From contig NZ_VFPE01000002.1 in the NCBI RefSeq assembly GCF_006783905.1, positions 1,138,481 through 1,202,480 of the forward strand: a stretch of 64,000 nucleotides of DNA, given 5' to 3'. Below are positions 9,077 through 17,472 of this stretch, piece after piece. Within the stretch, counting starts at the first letter, position 1. Each line of letters opens with the position of its first letter. The stretch is from Microbacterium kyungheense (GTDB lineage Bacteria; Actinomycetota; Actinomycetes; Actinomycetales; Microbacteriaceae). A program made the position numbers and the translations under genes. The notes under the pieces are model-generated. The model ran no database searches, was not told the DNA's origin, and saw only the letters and a program-made list of their open reading frames with translations.

Positions 9077-9337
9077 TCAGGACTTGGACTCTGACGTGCC
9101 CGTGTCGGTGCGGGCGTCGCTCACCGGCGACTCCGCAGACGTCACGGTGGCGTCCGTGGGCGTTGCGGCACCCGTGCGGGTCGTGTCGTCGTCCTTCATC
9201 GCCTTCATCTCGCCCTTGAACACGCGAGCGGACTGTCCCATGCTCTTCGCCAGCGCCGGCAGCTTCGCCGCGCCGAACAGGAGGAGGATCACCGCGAGGA
9301 TGATCAGGAAGTGCCATCCTGTGAGGCCCTGCAGCAT
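9077..9337 (-). CDS. tatA: Twin-arginine translocase subunit TatA
   Basis: An 86-residue protein with one N-terminal membrane helix (about residues 5-22), the FGAAKLPALAKSMGQ hinge and amphipathic helix (about 23-45), then a hydrophilic Thr/Ser/Asp-rich tail. TatA oligomerises to form the translocation path for folded Tat substrates. The ATG was chosen over one 33 codons upstream because AAAGGAA precedes it at normal spacing and the membrane helix then starts at the N terminus, as in the family. Same operon as tatC. A TACACT box around 9371-9376 (minus strand) may be its own promoter. Confidence 0.95.
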   Translation of the reverse strand: MLQGLTGWHFLIILAVILLLFGAAKLPALAKSMGQSARVFKGEMKAMKDDDTTRTGAATPTDATVTSAESPVSDARTDTGTSESKS

Positions 9338-9402
9338 GATCGGATTCCTTTCGGCGGGGTCGCATTCAGTGTAACCCCCTGTGTGTGCCCCTGGGGACTG
9401 TA

Positions 9403-10362
9403 TCAGCGGTACTGCGCGAGTCCGGCTTCGGCCCACTCGGCGACCGCGCGGCGCGCCGCCGCCGGTTCGAGCACCTCGACGACGCCGCTACGGCGTGCCG
9501 CCAGCCGGCGCAGGCTCAGCTCGTCGGCGACGCGCATCGTGGCGATCGTCACGCCGTCGGTCGTGTCGAGCACCGCGCGATCGAGGTAGTCGCCGAGCAG
9601 GGGCGCCGCGGCCTCGGGGAACCGCACGCGGGCGACGAGCTCGCCCGCGTCGGTGTCGAACCAGGCCGGGGCGGGCTCCTCGGAATGGGTGCTGCGGATC
9701 CCGGTCAGCTCGAGGTCGCTCACGCGGTCGAGGTGGAACGTGCGCATCGCCTCGCGCAGATGGCACCATCCCTGCAGGTACCACTGGCCACTGGCGATGT
9801 GCACCTTCACCGGGTCGACGGTGCGGGTCGTGGGACCGGCATCCGGAGCCTTGTAGGTGAACGAGACGGCCACGTGCCGCCGCAGGGCGTCGGCGACGAG
9901 GTCGCGCACCGTGTCGACGGGCTCGGGGGCGAGGATGACCTCCGCGGGAGTGGCGGACGCACCGCGCGCGAGCTTGGCCAGCAGGCCGGCGTACAGCTCG
10001 GTGTCTCCGACCCCCGGGATCGAGCGCGCCAGCTGCAGGCCGGCCAGGAGCGCCGCCGCTTCGCGGGCGGTGAGCTTCGGAGCGCGCTCCAGCCCGACGG
10101 CGTTGGTGATGACGATGAGATCCCGCTCGTCGAGGAGGTCCCAGTCGATGTCGAACAGGTCGTTCGCCATCTGCCAGTAGCCGCGATCGCCGGGCAGGCC
10201 GATGACCGTCAGCTTCTCGACCATCGAACGCATCTGGGCGGGAGTGACGTCGAACTCGGCCGCGGCCTCTTCCAGCGACACCTCGCCCTTGCCGATGAGG
10301 TATGGCACGAGCTGGAGCATGAGGGCGGCGCGGTCGGTCGCCACCAGCGGACGGGGACTCAT
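9403..10362 (-). CDS. pafC: WYL-domain transcription activator PafC
   Basis: A 319-residue protein with an N-terminal winged-helix region (about 10-75), a central WYL domain (about 145-210, with GQWYLQGWCHLREAMRTFHLDR-type residues) and a C-terminal WCX domain. PafC pairs with PafB; in mycobacteria PafBC activates the LexA-independent DNA damage response. The ATG overlaps the pafB stop (ATGA), so both subunits are translationally coupled. Located just upstream of tatA as in mycobacteria. No Pup ligase gene is adjacent. Confidence 0.93.
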   Translation of the reverse strand: MSPRPLVATDRAALMLQLVPYLIGKGEVSLEEAAAEFDVTPAQMRSMVEKLTVIGLPGDRGYWQMANDLFDIDWDLLDERDLIVITNAVGLERAPKLTAREAAALLAGLQLARSIPGVGDTELYAGLLAKLARGASATPAEVILAPEPVDTVRDLVADALRRHVAVSFTYKAPDAGPTTRTVDPVKVHIASGQWYLQGWCHLREAMRTFHLDRVSDLELTGIRSTHSEEPAPAWFDTDAGELVARVRFPEAAAPLLGDYLDRAVLDTTDGVTIATMRVADELSLRRLAARRSGVVEVLEPAAARRAVAEWAEAGLAQYR

Positions 10363-11354
10363 GCGACACCCCCGTGGGCGTCACGGGTGGCGGCGAGCCG
10401 ATCGATCACGCGATCACGCAGATCGGCCGGCTCGACGACGCGCACCTCTGGCCCGTACGAGGCGAGCTCGTCGGCGAAGATGTGCACGTCCACGTACGCG
10501 ACGCGGATGCCCTGCTCGGCCGGGGTCGCCCGTCGGGCGAGCCGGAGCGCCGCCTCGGTACCGGGATTGACCTCGAGCAGGGCGCTGTTGCGGGCCGCGA
10601 CGGCCTCGAGGCCCGCGAGTGCGCGCTCACCGGCGCCCTCGCGCAGGGCGGGGTCGAACGAGCCGCGCCCGGTCACCACCGGTCCGACGATGCGTGAGAG
10701 CAGGAACGTGCGGTCCGCCTGCGCGTCGAGGTCGATGCCGAAGACGTGCCAGCGCGCCTCGTACTCGACGAGCGCCAGCGGCTGGATGCGACGGGTGCGC
10801 GGTGCGCTCTCGCCGGGTTTGAGGTACGGGAAGGTCACCACGCGGCTGGCGTCGATCGCCTGATGCAGCGCCGGGAACGCGGGGTCCCGCGGGTTCAGCT
10901 GCGGGGAGAAGCCGATGATGGGCTCGTCGACGAGATCGCCGAGCGCGCGGATCTTGCGCAGCCCGCTGCGCGCGTCGTCCGACATCGAGCTCTCGCTCCA
11001 CACTCCCCCGGCGAGCGTCAGCAGGGCGAGCTCGGCCGGGGTGAAATCGATGTCCTCGGGCAGCTCGTACTCCGCGCTCGGCACGCGATAGCGCGCCTCG
11101 CGCAGATCGTCGGGGTCGGCCCAGTCGCCGATCGTCTCGATCGGGACGCCCAGGCCTCGCAGCGACTCCTTGTCGCGCTCGAACATCTTCTCGAGCGCAT
11201 CCTTCGACGCGCCCGCCTCGCTCTGCTCGCGGTAGCCCGCCACCGAGGTGAGGATCGTGTCCTTGGTCAGGCCCTGATCGGTCGCGATGAGGGCCACCAC
11301 GAGGTTGAGCAGACGCTCCTCGGGCGGGATCTTCGCGGCGGCGGTGGCAGGCAC
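10359..11354 (-). CDS. pafB: WYL-domain transcription activator PafB
   Basis: A 331-residue paralogue of PafC with the same order: winged helix, WYL domain, WCX domain. The WYL-type strand reads ARWHVFGID, so the tyrosine/leucine pair is replaced by histidine/valine, while the downstream R-x-F-x-L-S-R residues remain. With PafC it forms the heterodimeric PafBC sensor-activator. The GTG start is supported by a TAGGAT box six bases upstream, so the pafBC transcript is probably leaderless and begins here rather than in the FKBP gene. Confidence 0.93.
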   Translation of the reverse strand: MPATAAAKIPPEERLLNLVVALIATDQGLTKDTILTSVAGYREQSEAGASKDALEKMFERDKESLRGLGVPIETIGDWADPDDLREARYRVPSAEYELPEDIDFTPAELALLTLAGGVWSESSMSDDARSGLRKIRALGDLVDEPIIGFSPQLNPRDPAFPALHQAIDASRVVTFPYLKPGESAPRTRRIQPLALVEYEARWHVFGIDLDAQADRTFLLSRIVGPVVTGRGSFDPALREGAGERALAGLEAVAARNSALLEVNPGTEAALRLARRATPAEQGIRVAYVDVHIFADELASYGPEVRVVEPADLRDRVIDRLAATRDAHGGVA

Positions 11355-11360
11355 CCGCCT

Positions 11361-11366
11361 ATCCTA
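11361..11366 (-). promoter_or_regulatory. -10 box of pafB (leaderless type)
   Basis: TAGGAT on the minus strand, six bases before the GTG start. It suggests an independent promoter for the pafB-pafC operon. Confidence 0.5.
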
Positions 11367-11401
11367 TGGCCGTGCCGGAGCCTGGTCTCGGACGCGCGCG
11401 G

Positions 11402-12385
11402 TCAGCCTTCGTCGGTCGTGGGCGCCTCGGCGTCCAGGCCGAGGATGTCGATCACGAACACGAGCGTCGAGTTCGCCGGGATCGACGCCTGCTCCTTGTC
11501 GCCGTAGCCCTGGTCGGGCGGGATCACGACCATCACCTGCGATCCGACGGTCTGTCCTTCGAGCGCCTTGGCGAACCCGGGCACGACGCCGTCGAGCGTG
11601 ACGGAGGCGGCCGATCCGTCCCAGGTGCTGTCGAAGGACTCGTCGGCTCCCCACACGACGCCCGTGTAGTGCACGCGCACCGGCTGGTCGCCGGTGACCT
11701 TCTCGCCGTCGCCCTTGATGAGCGTCTGGACCACGAGGTCGGTCGGCGCGGGGGTGCCGGTCGGGATCGTGATGCCGGGGCGCCCGTCGGGGGCGCGAAC
11801 GACGCTGGGCAGGCCGAAGCCGCTGTTGAACTGCAGCTGCCCCGTGGCCGACGGCAGGTAGACCTTGTGGATGTCGAGCACCGCCACGACCGAGTCGTCC
11901 TCGTCGATCTTGAAGCTCGCCGCGATGCCCTCGGCCAGGTCGTCGGGCGACAGCGCGACCGCGACCCGCGAACCCTCGGTCGCGCAGTGCAGCGCGGTCT
12001 CGAAGCCGGGGAAATTGGTCGCCCACTGGGACGGCGACGTGACGCGCGAGAGGTCCCCGTCGTACGCGGTGGCGACGATGGGATCGCCCGTCGTGCCGTC
12101 GAAGAGCGACACGTCCATCACCATGAGCTGGTCGTTCGAGGTGATGGCGGTGCCGTCGCCGGTCACTACGTCCTCGTAGCCGAGGTGCGAGGCGTGCAGC
12201 GGCGTGTACACGTCGACCTTCGGCTCGCTGTCGGTGTCGCCCGTCACCTCGATGAGCTTCATAACGTCGGGATTCGACACCGATGCCCGGGAGCAGTCCG
12301 GGGCCGACACGGTCTGCAACGAGCAACCGGTGAGGCCGACGGTCACCAGGCCCAGGACGACGAGGGCAACGGGGATCTTGCGCAC
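11402..12385 (-). CDS. FKBP-type peptidyl-prolyl isomerase lipoprotein
   Basis: A 327-residue exported protein. The N terminus is a lipoprotein signal with lipobox LTGC (cysteine about residue 21). The C-terminal part (about 215-315) is an FKBP domain with HYTGVVW, FDSTWD, VIPGF-like (VVPGF) and IPANSTLVF segments. A more divergent FKBP-like region lies at about 70-160. It would catalyse proline isomerisation in exported proteins outside the membrane. The GTG start is supported by a TAGACT box six bases upstream; the TAG of that box is also the trmI stop codon. Lnt in this window could complete its lipid modification. Confidence 0.9.
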   Translation of the reverse strand: MRKIPVALVVLGLVTVGLTGCSLQTVSAPDCSRASVSNPDVMKLIEVTGDTDSEPKVDVYTPLHASHLGYEDVVTGDGTAITSNDQLMVMDVSLFDGTTGDPIVATAYDGDLSRVTSPSQWATNFPGFETALHCATEGSRVAVALSPDDLAEGIAASFKIDEDDSVVAVLDIHKVYLPSATGQLQFNSGFGLPSVVRAPDGRPGITIPTGTPAPTDLVVQTLIKGDGEKVTGDQPVRVHYTGVVWGADESFDSTWDGSAASVTLDGVVPGFAKALEGQTVGSQVMVVIPPDQGYGDKEQASIPANSTLVFVIDILGLDAEAPTTDEG

Positions 12386-12391
12386 CGGAAC

Positions 12392-12397
12392 AGTCTA
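12392..12397 (-). promoter_or_regulatory. -10 box of the FKBP gene, overlapping the trmI stop
   Basis: TAGACT on the minus strand, six bases before the GTG. Its first three bases are the stop codon of trmI, so promoter and stop are shared. Confidence 0.45.
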
Positions 12398-13447
12398 GGC
12401 GGTGCGCCCAGCCTCTTCCGTTCCACCGTCGTCATGCCGGGCCGCCTCGCCCTGGGCGTCGGCGGCGGCCAGACGCGCGCCCTCGGCGGCGCGCTCGGCC
12501 TCGCGCACACGCTTGCGCAGGTTCTTGTCGGTGATCTGGCGGTCCCCGACTGCGCCGGGAGTCCAGAGCTCCACGTCCTCGTCGCCGTAGCTCGACTTCG
12601 ACGCGCGGCGCTTCACCTCGGGCGGCACGGCGCCGGGGGCGAGCCGGCGCGCCCACACCAGGAAGCCGGTGTGCGCGACCATGCGGTGGTCGGGCCGGAC
12701 GGCCAGGCCCTCGACGTGCCAGCCGCGCACCATCGTCTCGTTCGCGTCGGGCTCGGTGAACAGTCCCGTGGCGCGGATGTACTCGGCGACGCGGCTCAGC
12801 TGCGTCGCGGTCGCGACGTAGCAGACCACGACCCCGCCGGGCGTGAGCGCATCGGCGACGACGTCGATGCACTCCCACGGCGCCAGCATGTCGAGCACGA
12901 CGCGGTCGACGGATGCCGCCGCCACCGTCTGCGGCAGCTCGGTGGCGAGATCGCCCACGACGACGTCCCAGTTCGCGGGGGCGGCGCCGGTGAACGTCTC
13001 GACGTTGGCCTTCGCGACGGCCGCGAAGTCGTCGCGGCGCTCGAAGGACACCAGGCGCCCCTCGGCCCCGATCGCGCGCAGCAGCCAGAGCGAAAGCGCG
13101 CCAGACCCGACGCCGGCCTCGACGACGGTGGCCCCCGGGAAGATGTCGGCCTCAGCGAGGATCTGCGCTGCATCCTTCGGGTACACGATCGCCGCGCCCC
13201 GCGGCATCGACATGACGAAGTCGCGCAGCAGCGGGCGGAGCGCGAGGTATTCGTGACCGCCGCTGTTGGCGACGACGGAGCCGTCCGGCTGGCCGACGAG
13301 CTGCTCGTGCTTGAGCACGCCGTGGTGGGTGTGGAGCTCACCGCCCGCGCGCAGCGTGATCGTGTGCAGGCGGGCCTTGGGCCCGGTCAGCTGCACGCGG
13401 TCCCCGAAGCGGAACGGGCCGCTGGGTCGGGTGTTCTCGTCGGTCAT
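12395..13447 (-). CDS. trmI: tRNA (adenine-58-N1)-methyltransferase TrmI
   Basis: A 350-residue class I SAM methyltransferase that makes m1A58 in the T-loop of tRNA. An N-terminal beta-domain (about 1-80, RVQLTGPKARLHTI) precedes the Rossmann domain with SAM motif VVEAGVGSGAL (about 113-123), the acidic residue in FERRDDF, and LDMLAPWE (motif IV). The Lys/Ala/Glu-rich tail is common in actinobacterial forms. The ATG overlaps the HAD gene stop (ATGA); the longer open frame upstream lies inside that gene. In M. tuberculosis this gene (Rv2118c) lies beside the Pup-proteasome cluster. Confidence 0.94.
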   Translation of the reverse strand: MTDENTRPSGPFRFGDRVQLTGPKARLHTITLRAGGELHTHHGVLKHEQLVGQPDGSVVANSGGHEYLALRPLLRDFVMSMPRGAAIVYPKDAAQILAEADIFPGATVVEAGVGSGALSLWLLRAIGAEGRLVSFERRDDFAAVAKANVETFTGAAPANWDVVVGDLATELPQTVAAASVDRVVLDMLAPWECIDVVADALTPGGVVVCYVATATQLSRVAEYIRATGLFTEPDANETMVRGWHVEGLAVRPDHRMVAHTGFLVWARRLAPGAVPPEVKRRASKSSYGDEDVELWTPGAVGDRQITDKNLRKRVREAERAAEGARLAAADAQGEAARHDDGGTEEAGRTA

Positions 13448-14157
13448 CGCGCGTTCTCCTCGGCGGTGGCGGTCTCGCTCACGCGCGCACGTGCGCGGTG
13501 GGACTGATGGAAGGCGGCGACGTCGTCGGCCGTACGGCCGTCGAGCGTCTCCCAGATCGTGTGGGCGCCCGCGCCGGCGAGCGACACCATGAGCGGCACT
13601 CCGATCACCGCCGCGCCGGAGGCTACGGCCGAGCGCAGCCCGTTGGGCGAATCCTCGATGGCGACGACCTGGTCCGGCGCCACTCCGAGCGCTTCGCACG
13701 CCTGCAGGTACGGGTCGGGGAACGGCTTCGGACGCGTCGCGTCGTCGCCGGCGACGATCACGTCGAACGCCTCGAAGTCGATGAGGTCGACGACGGTGTC
13801 GGCCATCCGGCGCATCGACATCGTGACGAGACCGGTCTTGACCCCCGCGGCGCGCAGGTCCGCGAGCAGCTCGCGCGCGCCCGGACGGAACGGGATGCCG
13901 GTCTCGGCGAGTTGGCGCATCACCTCACTTGTCAGGTGGTCGATGATCGCATCGGTGCTCATGCGCACCCCCGCGCCCTGGAGGATGCGCGCGGAGTCCT
14001 CGAGTCCGAGACCGACGAGGCCCAGTGCCTGCTCGTGCGACCACGATCCGCCGTAGCTCTCGATGAGCGGGGTCTCGGCGGCCATCCAGTACGGCTCGGT
14101 GTCGACGAGGGTTCCGTCCATGTCCCACAGGACGGCGGCGAGACGAGGTGCATTCAC
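13444..14157 (-). CDS. HAD-superfamily phosphatase (beta-phosphoglucomutase-like)
   Basis: A 237-residue haloacid dehalogenase hydrolase of subfamily IA. Motif I is DMDGTL with nucleophile D12 and acid/base D14. Motif II is TMSM, motif III is the lysine of PKPFPDPY, and motif IV is EDSPNG. A helical cap sits between motifs I and II. Substrate is probably a small sugar or organic phosphate and is not defined by the sequence. The GTG start has GGAGGA seven bases upstream; the frame further upstream overlaps the divergent PAC2 gene. Coupled to trmI by a 4-base overlap. Confidence 0.88.
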   Translation of the reverse strand: MNAPRLAAVLWDMDGTLVDTEPYWMAAETPLIESYGGSWSHEQALGLVGLGLEDSARILQGAGVRMSTDAIIDHLTSEVMRQLAETGIPFRPGARELLADLRAAGVKTGLVTMSMRRMADTVVDLIDFEAFDVIVAGDDATRPKPFPDPYLQACEALGVAPDQVVAIEDSPNGLRSAVASGAAVIGVPLMVSLAGAGAHTIWETLDGRTADDVAAFHQSHRARARVSETATAEENAR

Positions 14158-14220
14158 CGCACAATCCTCCCACAGGGCCTCCGACCCCCTGGGGGACGGG
14201 AGGCCTATCCTGGAGGGAAC

Positions 14221-14237
14221 CCCGCAGCCGCTGCGGG
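14221..14237 (+). promoter_or_regulatory. Leader hairpin before the PAC2-family gene
   Basis: CCCGCAG-CCG-CTGCGGG forms a perfect 7-bp stem with a 3-base loop, directly followed by the GGAAGGGG ribosome-binding site. A TATCCT box (14206-14211) lies just upstream of it. The stem could modulate ribosome access; function unproven. Confidence 0.35.
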
Positions 14238-14250
14238 TGGAAGGGGTCTC

Positions 14251-15138
14251 GTGGACGGACTGGGTCGCCGGGTGCTCGTCGCCGCGTTCGACGGGTGGAA
14301 CGACGCGGGCGAAGCCGCGTCGTCCGCCATCGCGCACCTGCGGGAAGCGGGCTCGTACGAGCCGGTGTTCTCGGTCGATCCCGAGCTGTACTTCGACTAC
14401 CAGTACACGCGCCCGAGCGTCGAGACCGACGGCGAGGGCCGCCGGTCGCTGCGCTGGCCCGAGGCCACGCTCCTGCGCCCCGCCCGCACCACGCGCGGCG
14501 GCACCCAGCTGTGGCTCCTCACCGGCGTCGAGCCGGCCCGCGCGTGGCAGGCCTTCTCGTCCGAACTCATCGACGTGGCGCTGCGCGAAGACATCACGGG
14601 CATGGTCGCGATCGGGTCGATGATGTCGGACGTGCCGCACACCCGCCCGATCTCGGTGTTCGCAGGCAGCGACAACGAACTGCTGCGCAGCTCACTGGAG
14701 CTCGAGCGCAGCACGTACGAGGGCCCGGTCGGCATCCTCAGCGTGCTGGGCGACGCCGCAGAGCGCGCCGGCATCCCCACCGCGAGCCTGTGGGCCAGCG
14801 TGCCGCATTACGTCGCCGGCCACACGCCGTCTCCGAAGGCGACGCTCGCTCTCCTCGACAAGCTCGAAGACCTCACGGGCGCTTCGGTGCCGCGCGGCGA
14901 CCTCGCGACCGAGGCGGCGACGTGGGAGGCGACCATCGACGCGGCCGCCGCCGACGACGAAGAGATGACGGAGTACATCCGCCAGCTCGAGCGCACCCGC
15001 GACACGTGGGACTCCCCCGAGGCGTCCGGCGACGCCATCGCGCAGGAGTTCGAGCGCTACCTCCGCCGCACCGACGGCCGCCCCGGCGACGGGCCGCAGA
15101 AGCCCGGCCGCGACGACCCGCGCTCCCCCGGCCGCTGA
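14251..15138 (+). CDS. PAC2-family (proteasome assembly chaperone-like) protein
   Basis: A 295-residue PAC2-superfamily protein conserved in actinobacteria. Recognisable segments are VLVAAFDGWNDAGEAAS near the N terminus, the central GSMMSDVPHTRP, and PHYVAGHTPSPKATLALL. Bacterial members have no proven biochemical activity; the name reflects homology to archaeal and eukaryotic proteasome assembly chaperones. The GTG was chosen because it follows a GGAAGGGG site and the family start (VDGLGRRVLVAAFDG). The C-terminal 40 residues are charged and low-complexity. Its TGA stop lies in the first arm of a repeat (15135-15156). Confidence 0.87.
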   Translation: MDGLGRRVLVAAFDGWNDAGEAASSAIAHLREAGSYEPVFSVDPELYFDYQYTRPSVETDGEGRRSLRWPEATLLRPARTTRGGTQLWLLTGVEPARAWQAFSSELIDVALREDITGMVAIGSMMSDVPHTRPISVFAGSDNELLRSSLELERSTYEGPVGILSVLGDAAERAGIPTASLWASVPHYVAGHTPSPKATLALLDKLEDLTGASVPRGDLATEAATWEATIDAAAADDEEMTEYIRQLERTRDTWDSPEASGDAIAQEFERYLRRTDGRPGDGPQKPGRDDPRSPGR

Positions 15139-15214
15139 GCCCTTCGACAGGCTCAGGGACCGGATGCGGGCTCAGGGACCGGACGCCGGCTCAGGGACCG
15201 GGTGCCGGCTCAGG
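15135..15214. repeat. REP-like palindrome plus 19-bp tandem repeats
   Basis: CTGAGCC and GGCTCAG form perfect 7-bp arms around the loop CTTCGACA (15135-15156). The right arm begins a tandem repeat of exactly 19 bases (GGCTCAGGGACCGGATGCG and variants) starting at 15150, 15169, 15188 and partly 15207. The whole gap between two convergent genes is repeat, and both stop codons (PAC2 TGA at 15136-15138, uppP TGA at 15212-15210) lie within CTGAGCC arms. It may act as a bidirectional terminator. A related unit lies inside the accA1 gene near 33000. Confidence 0.8.
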
Positions 15215-16031
15215 CGCTGATGACGCCCAGGCTCAGGAGCACGAGCAGCGTCGAGCCCACCGCGACGCGGTAGACCACGAACGGCAGGAAGCTGTGCTTC
15301 GAGATCCAGTTCATGAAGAACGCGATCACGCCGAGGGCCACCACGAAGGCGACACCGGTGGCGACGGCGGTCTCGCCCAGCGTGAACACGCCCGGCTCGT
15401 CGAGGCTCTTGAACAGCTGGAAGAACCCGCTGCCGAACACGGCGGGGATCGCCAGCAGGAAGGCGTAGCGTGCGGCGGCCGCCCGCTCGTAGCCCATGAA
15501 CAGACCCGCAGTGATGGTGCCGCCCGAGCGTGACACGCCCGGGATGAGCGCCAGCGCCTGCGCGAACCCGTAGATCACGCCGTGGCCGACCGTGATGTCC
15601 TCGAGCTTGCGCTTCTTGGCGCCGTAGTGGTCGGCGATCCCCAGCAGCACGCCGAAGAAGATCAGCATCCCCGCGGTGATCCACAGCGACCGCAGCACGG
15701 TCTCGATCTGGTCCTGGAACAGGATGCCGAGCACGACGATCGGGATGGAGCCGATGATGATCAGCCAGCCCAGCTTGGCGTCGGGATCGTTGCGAGGGAT
15801 CCTGCCGAACAGCGCACGGAACCAGTGCCCGATGATGCGGACGATGTCGCGCCAGAAGAACACGACGACGGCGGCCTCGGTGCCGATCTGGGTGATCGCG
15901 GTGAAGGCGGCGCCGGGGTCCTGCGCGCCGGGCAGGAACTCCCCCAGGATGCGCAGATGCGCGCTCGATGAGATCGGGAGGAACTCGGTCAGACCCTGGA
16001 CCAGTCCCAGGATGATCGCCTCGAGAAGCAT
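15210..16031 (-). CDS. uppP: Undecaprenyl-diphosphatase UppP (BacA)
   Basis: A 273-residue membrane phosphatase that recycles undecaprenyl diphosphate to the monophosphate carrier for peptidoglycan synthesis. The family signatures are visible: [11 protein letters not shown] at residues 16-26 and [13 protein letters not shown] in the second half, which carry the catalytic glutamate, serine and arginine. Eight or so hydrophobic helices are present. Length is normal. It confers bacitracin tolerance in other bacteria. The stop codon is formed by the intergenic repeat. The ATG is not preceded by a strong ribosome-binding site (AAAGG at about 8 bases). Confidence 0.96.
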   Translation of the reverse strand: MLLEAIILGLVQGLTEFLPISSSAHLRILGEFLPGAQDPGAAFTAITQIGTEAAVVVFFWRDIVRIIGHWFRALFGRIPRNDPDAKLGWLIIIGSIPIVVLGILFQDQIETVLRSLWITAGMLIFFGVLLGIADHYGAKKRKLEDITVGHGVIYGFAQALALIPGVSRSGGTITAGLFMGYERAAAARYAFLLAIPAVFGSGFFQLFKSLDEPGVFTLGETAVATGVAFVVALGVIAFFMNWISKHSFLPFVVYRVAVGSTLLVLLSLGVISA

Positions 16032-16099
16032 GGGCGCCTTTCAGCCGTGCGGTGACAGTGGGGCGGAGGGATGCCGCGGCCGGCGGCATCCACTCGGTA

Positions 16100-17395
16100 T
16101 CAGTACGTGCGCAGCATGTCCGTCAGCACGGCCTGCCCGAACACGAGCGCGTCGATCGGCACGCGCTCGTCGACGCCGTGGAACATGCCGGTGAAGTCGA
16201 GATCGGACGGCAGGCGCAGCGGCGCGAAGCCGTAGCCCGAGATGCCGAGAGCCGCGAGGGCCTTGTTGTCGGTGCCGCCGCCCATGAGGTACGGGATCAC
16301 CGGAGCACCCGGATCGTGGCGGCCCAGCGCGCCGACCATCGCGTCGACGAGATCGCCCGAGAACGGGACTTCGAGGCCGATGTCCTGGTGGACGATCTCG
16401 ACGTCGACGCCGTCTCCCACGATGCGGCGGATGTCGGCGAGGGCCGCCTCTTCGGTGCCCGGCAGCACCCGGACGTCCACGAGCGCCTCGGCACGGTCGG
16501 GGATCACGTTGTGCTTGTAGCCGGCGACGAGGCCCGTGGGGTTGGTCGTGGTGCGCAGCGTCGAGCGGAGGAATCCGGATGCCGCACCCGTCGCCGCGGC
16601 GATCGCATCGGGGTCGTCCGAGCCCTGCCCGGTGAGCTCGGCGAGGCGCTCGGTCATCTCGCGGGTGGCGTCGGTGAGGGTCACCGGCCACGCCGTGCGG
16701 CCGAGGGCCGCCACGGCCTCGGCGAGGCGCGTCACGGCGTTGTGCGCGTGGAAGCTGGAGCCGTGCGCGGCACGGCCGCGTGCGACGAGGCGGATCCAGA
16801 TGAGCGCCTTCTCACCCACCTGCAGCAGGTACGCGTGGTGGTCGCCGATCGGGATCGAGTAGCCGCCGACCTCGCTGATCGCCTCGGTGGCGCCGGCGAA
16901 CCACTCCGGGCGGTTCTCGACGACGAGAGCCGACCCCTCGACGCCGCCGTTCTCCTCGTCGGCGAAGAACGCGAGCACGAGATCGCGCTCGGGCTGTTCG
17001 CCGGCGCGCAGCAGGTCGGCGACCGACGTGAGGATCATGGCGTCCATGTCCTTCATGTCGACGGCGCCGCGGCCCCACAGCAGGCCGTCCTTGACGACGC
17101 CCTCGAACGGGTCGACGCTCCAGTCCTCCGCGATCGCGGGCACCACGTCGAGGTGACCGTGCAGCACGAGTGCCGGCTTGTCGCCGTTGCGACCCGGCAC
17201 GCGCGCCATCACGTTCGTGCGACGCGGGATCGGCTCGTAGAACTCCGGCGTCAGACCCAGGCCTTCGAGATAGGCGCCGACGTACTCGGCGGCCTCGCGC
17301 TCGCCGGCGGACCGGCCGCCGCCGTGGTTGGTCGTGTCGAAGCGGATGAGGTCCCTCGCGACCGCGGCGACTTCGGGCAGTTCGGCTTCGGGCAT
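16100..17395 (-). CDS. M20-family metallopeptidase
   Basis: A 431-residue dinuclear zinc peptidase/deacylase. Metal ligand regions are VLHGHLDVVP, WGRGAVDMKDMDA and ADEENGGVEGS; a dimerisation domain follows (about 190-310). It resembles the carboxypeptidase/dapE-ArgE-like group (M. tuberculosis Rv2141c is a syntenic relative near uppP). Substrate is not determined; a dipeptide or N-acyl amino acid is likely. The ATG was preferred over a start 25 codons upstream because that extension runs through the tRNA terminator hairpin, and a TAGGTT box lies seven bases before this ATG. Confidence 0.9.
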   Translation of the reverse strand: MPEAELPEVAAVARDLIRFDTTNHGGGRSAGEREAAEYVGAYLEGLGLTPEFYEPIPRRTNVMARVPGRNGDKPALVLHGHLDVVPAIAEDWSVDPFEGVVKDGLLWGRGAVDMKDMDAMILTSVADLLRAGEQPERDLVLAFFADEENGGVEGSALVVENRPEWFAGATEAISEVGGYSIPIGDHHAYLLQVGEKALIWIRLVARGRAAHGSSFHAHNAVTRLAEAVAALGRTAWPVTLTDATREMTERLAELTGQGSDDPDAIAAATGAASGFLRSTLRTTTNPTGLVAGYKHNVIPDRAEALVDVRVLPGTEEAALADIRRIVGDGVDVEIVHQDIGLEVPFSGDLVDAMVGALGRHDPGAPVIPYLMGGGTDNKALAALGISGYGFAPLRLPSDLDFTGMFHGVDERVPIDALVFGQAVLTDMLRTY

Positions 17396-17402
17396 GCCTG
17401 CA

Positions 17403-17408
17403 AACCTA
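17403..17408 (-). promoter_or_regulatory. -10 box of the M20 peptidase gene (leaderless type)
   Basis: TAGGTT on the minus strand, seven bases before the ATG and just downstream of the tRNA-Leu terminator. This supports separate transcription of the peptidase gene. Confidence 0.5.
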
Positions 17409-17439
17409 TCTGGTGGACGAGAGAAGGTCTTGTGGACGA

Positions 17440-17467
17440 AAGAAGGCCCCCTTTCGGGGGCCTTCTT
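17440..17467 (-). terminator. Terminator of tRNA-Leu
   Basis: A perfect 12-bp stem (17440-17451 with 17456-17467) with loop TTTC; the minus-strand product is followed by a short T tract (TTTCGT). It starts six bases past the tRNA 3' end. Confidence 0.85.
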
Positions 17468-17472
17468 CACTG

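Noticed and set aside
15150..15214. The tandem repeats as a CRISPR array.
   Set aside because: The unit is 19 bases in direct succession with no unique spacers and no cas genes anywhere in the window.
17396..17470. A longer start for the M20 peptidase, 25 codons upstream.
   Set aside because: The extension runs through the perfect terminator hairpin of tRNA-Leu, and a leaderless-type -10 box supports the internal ATG.
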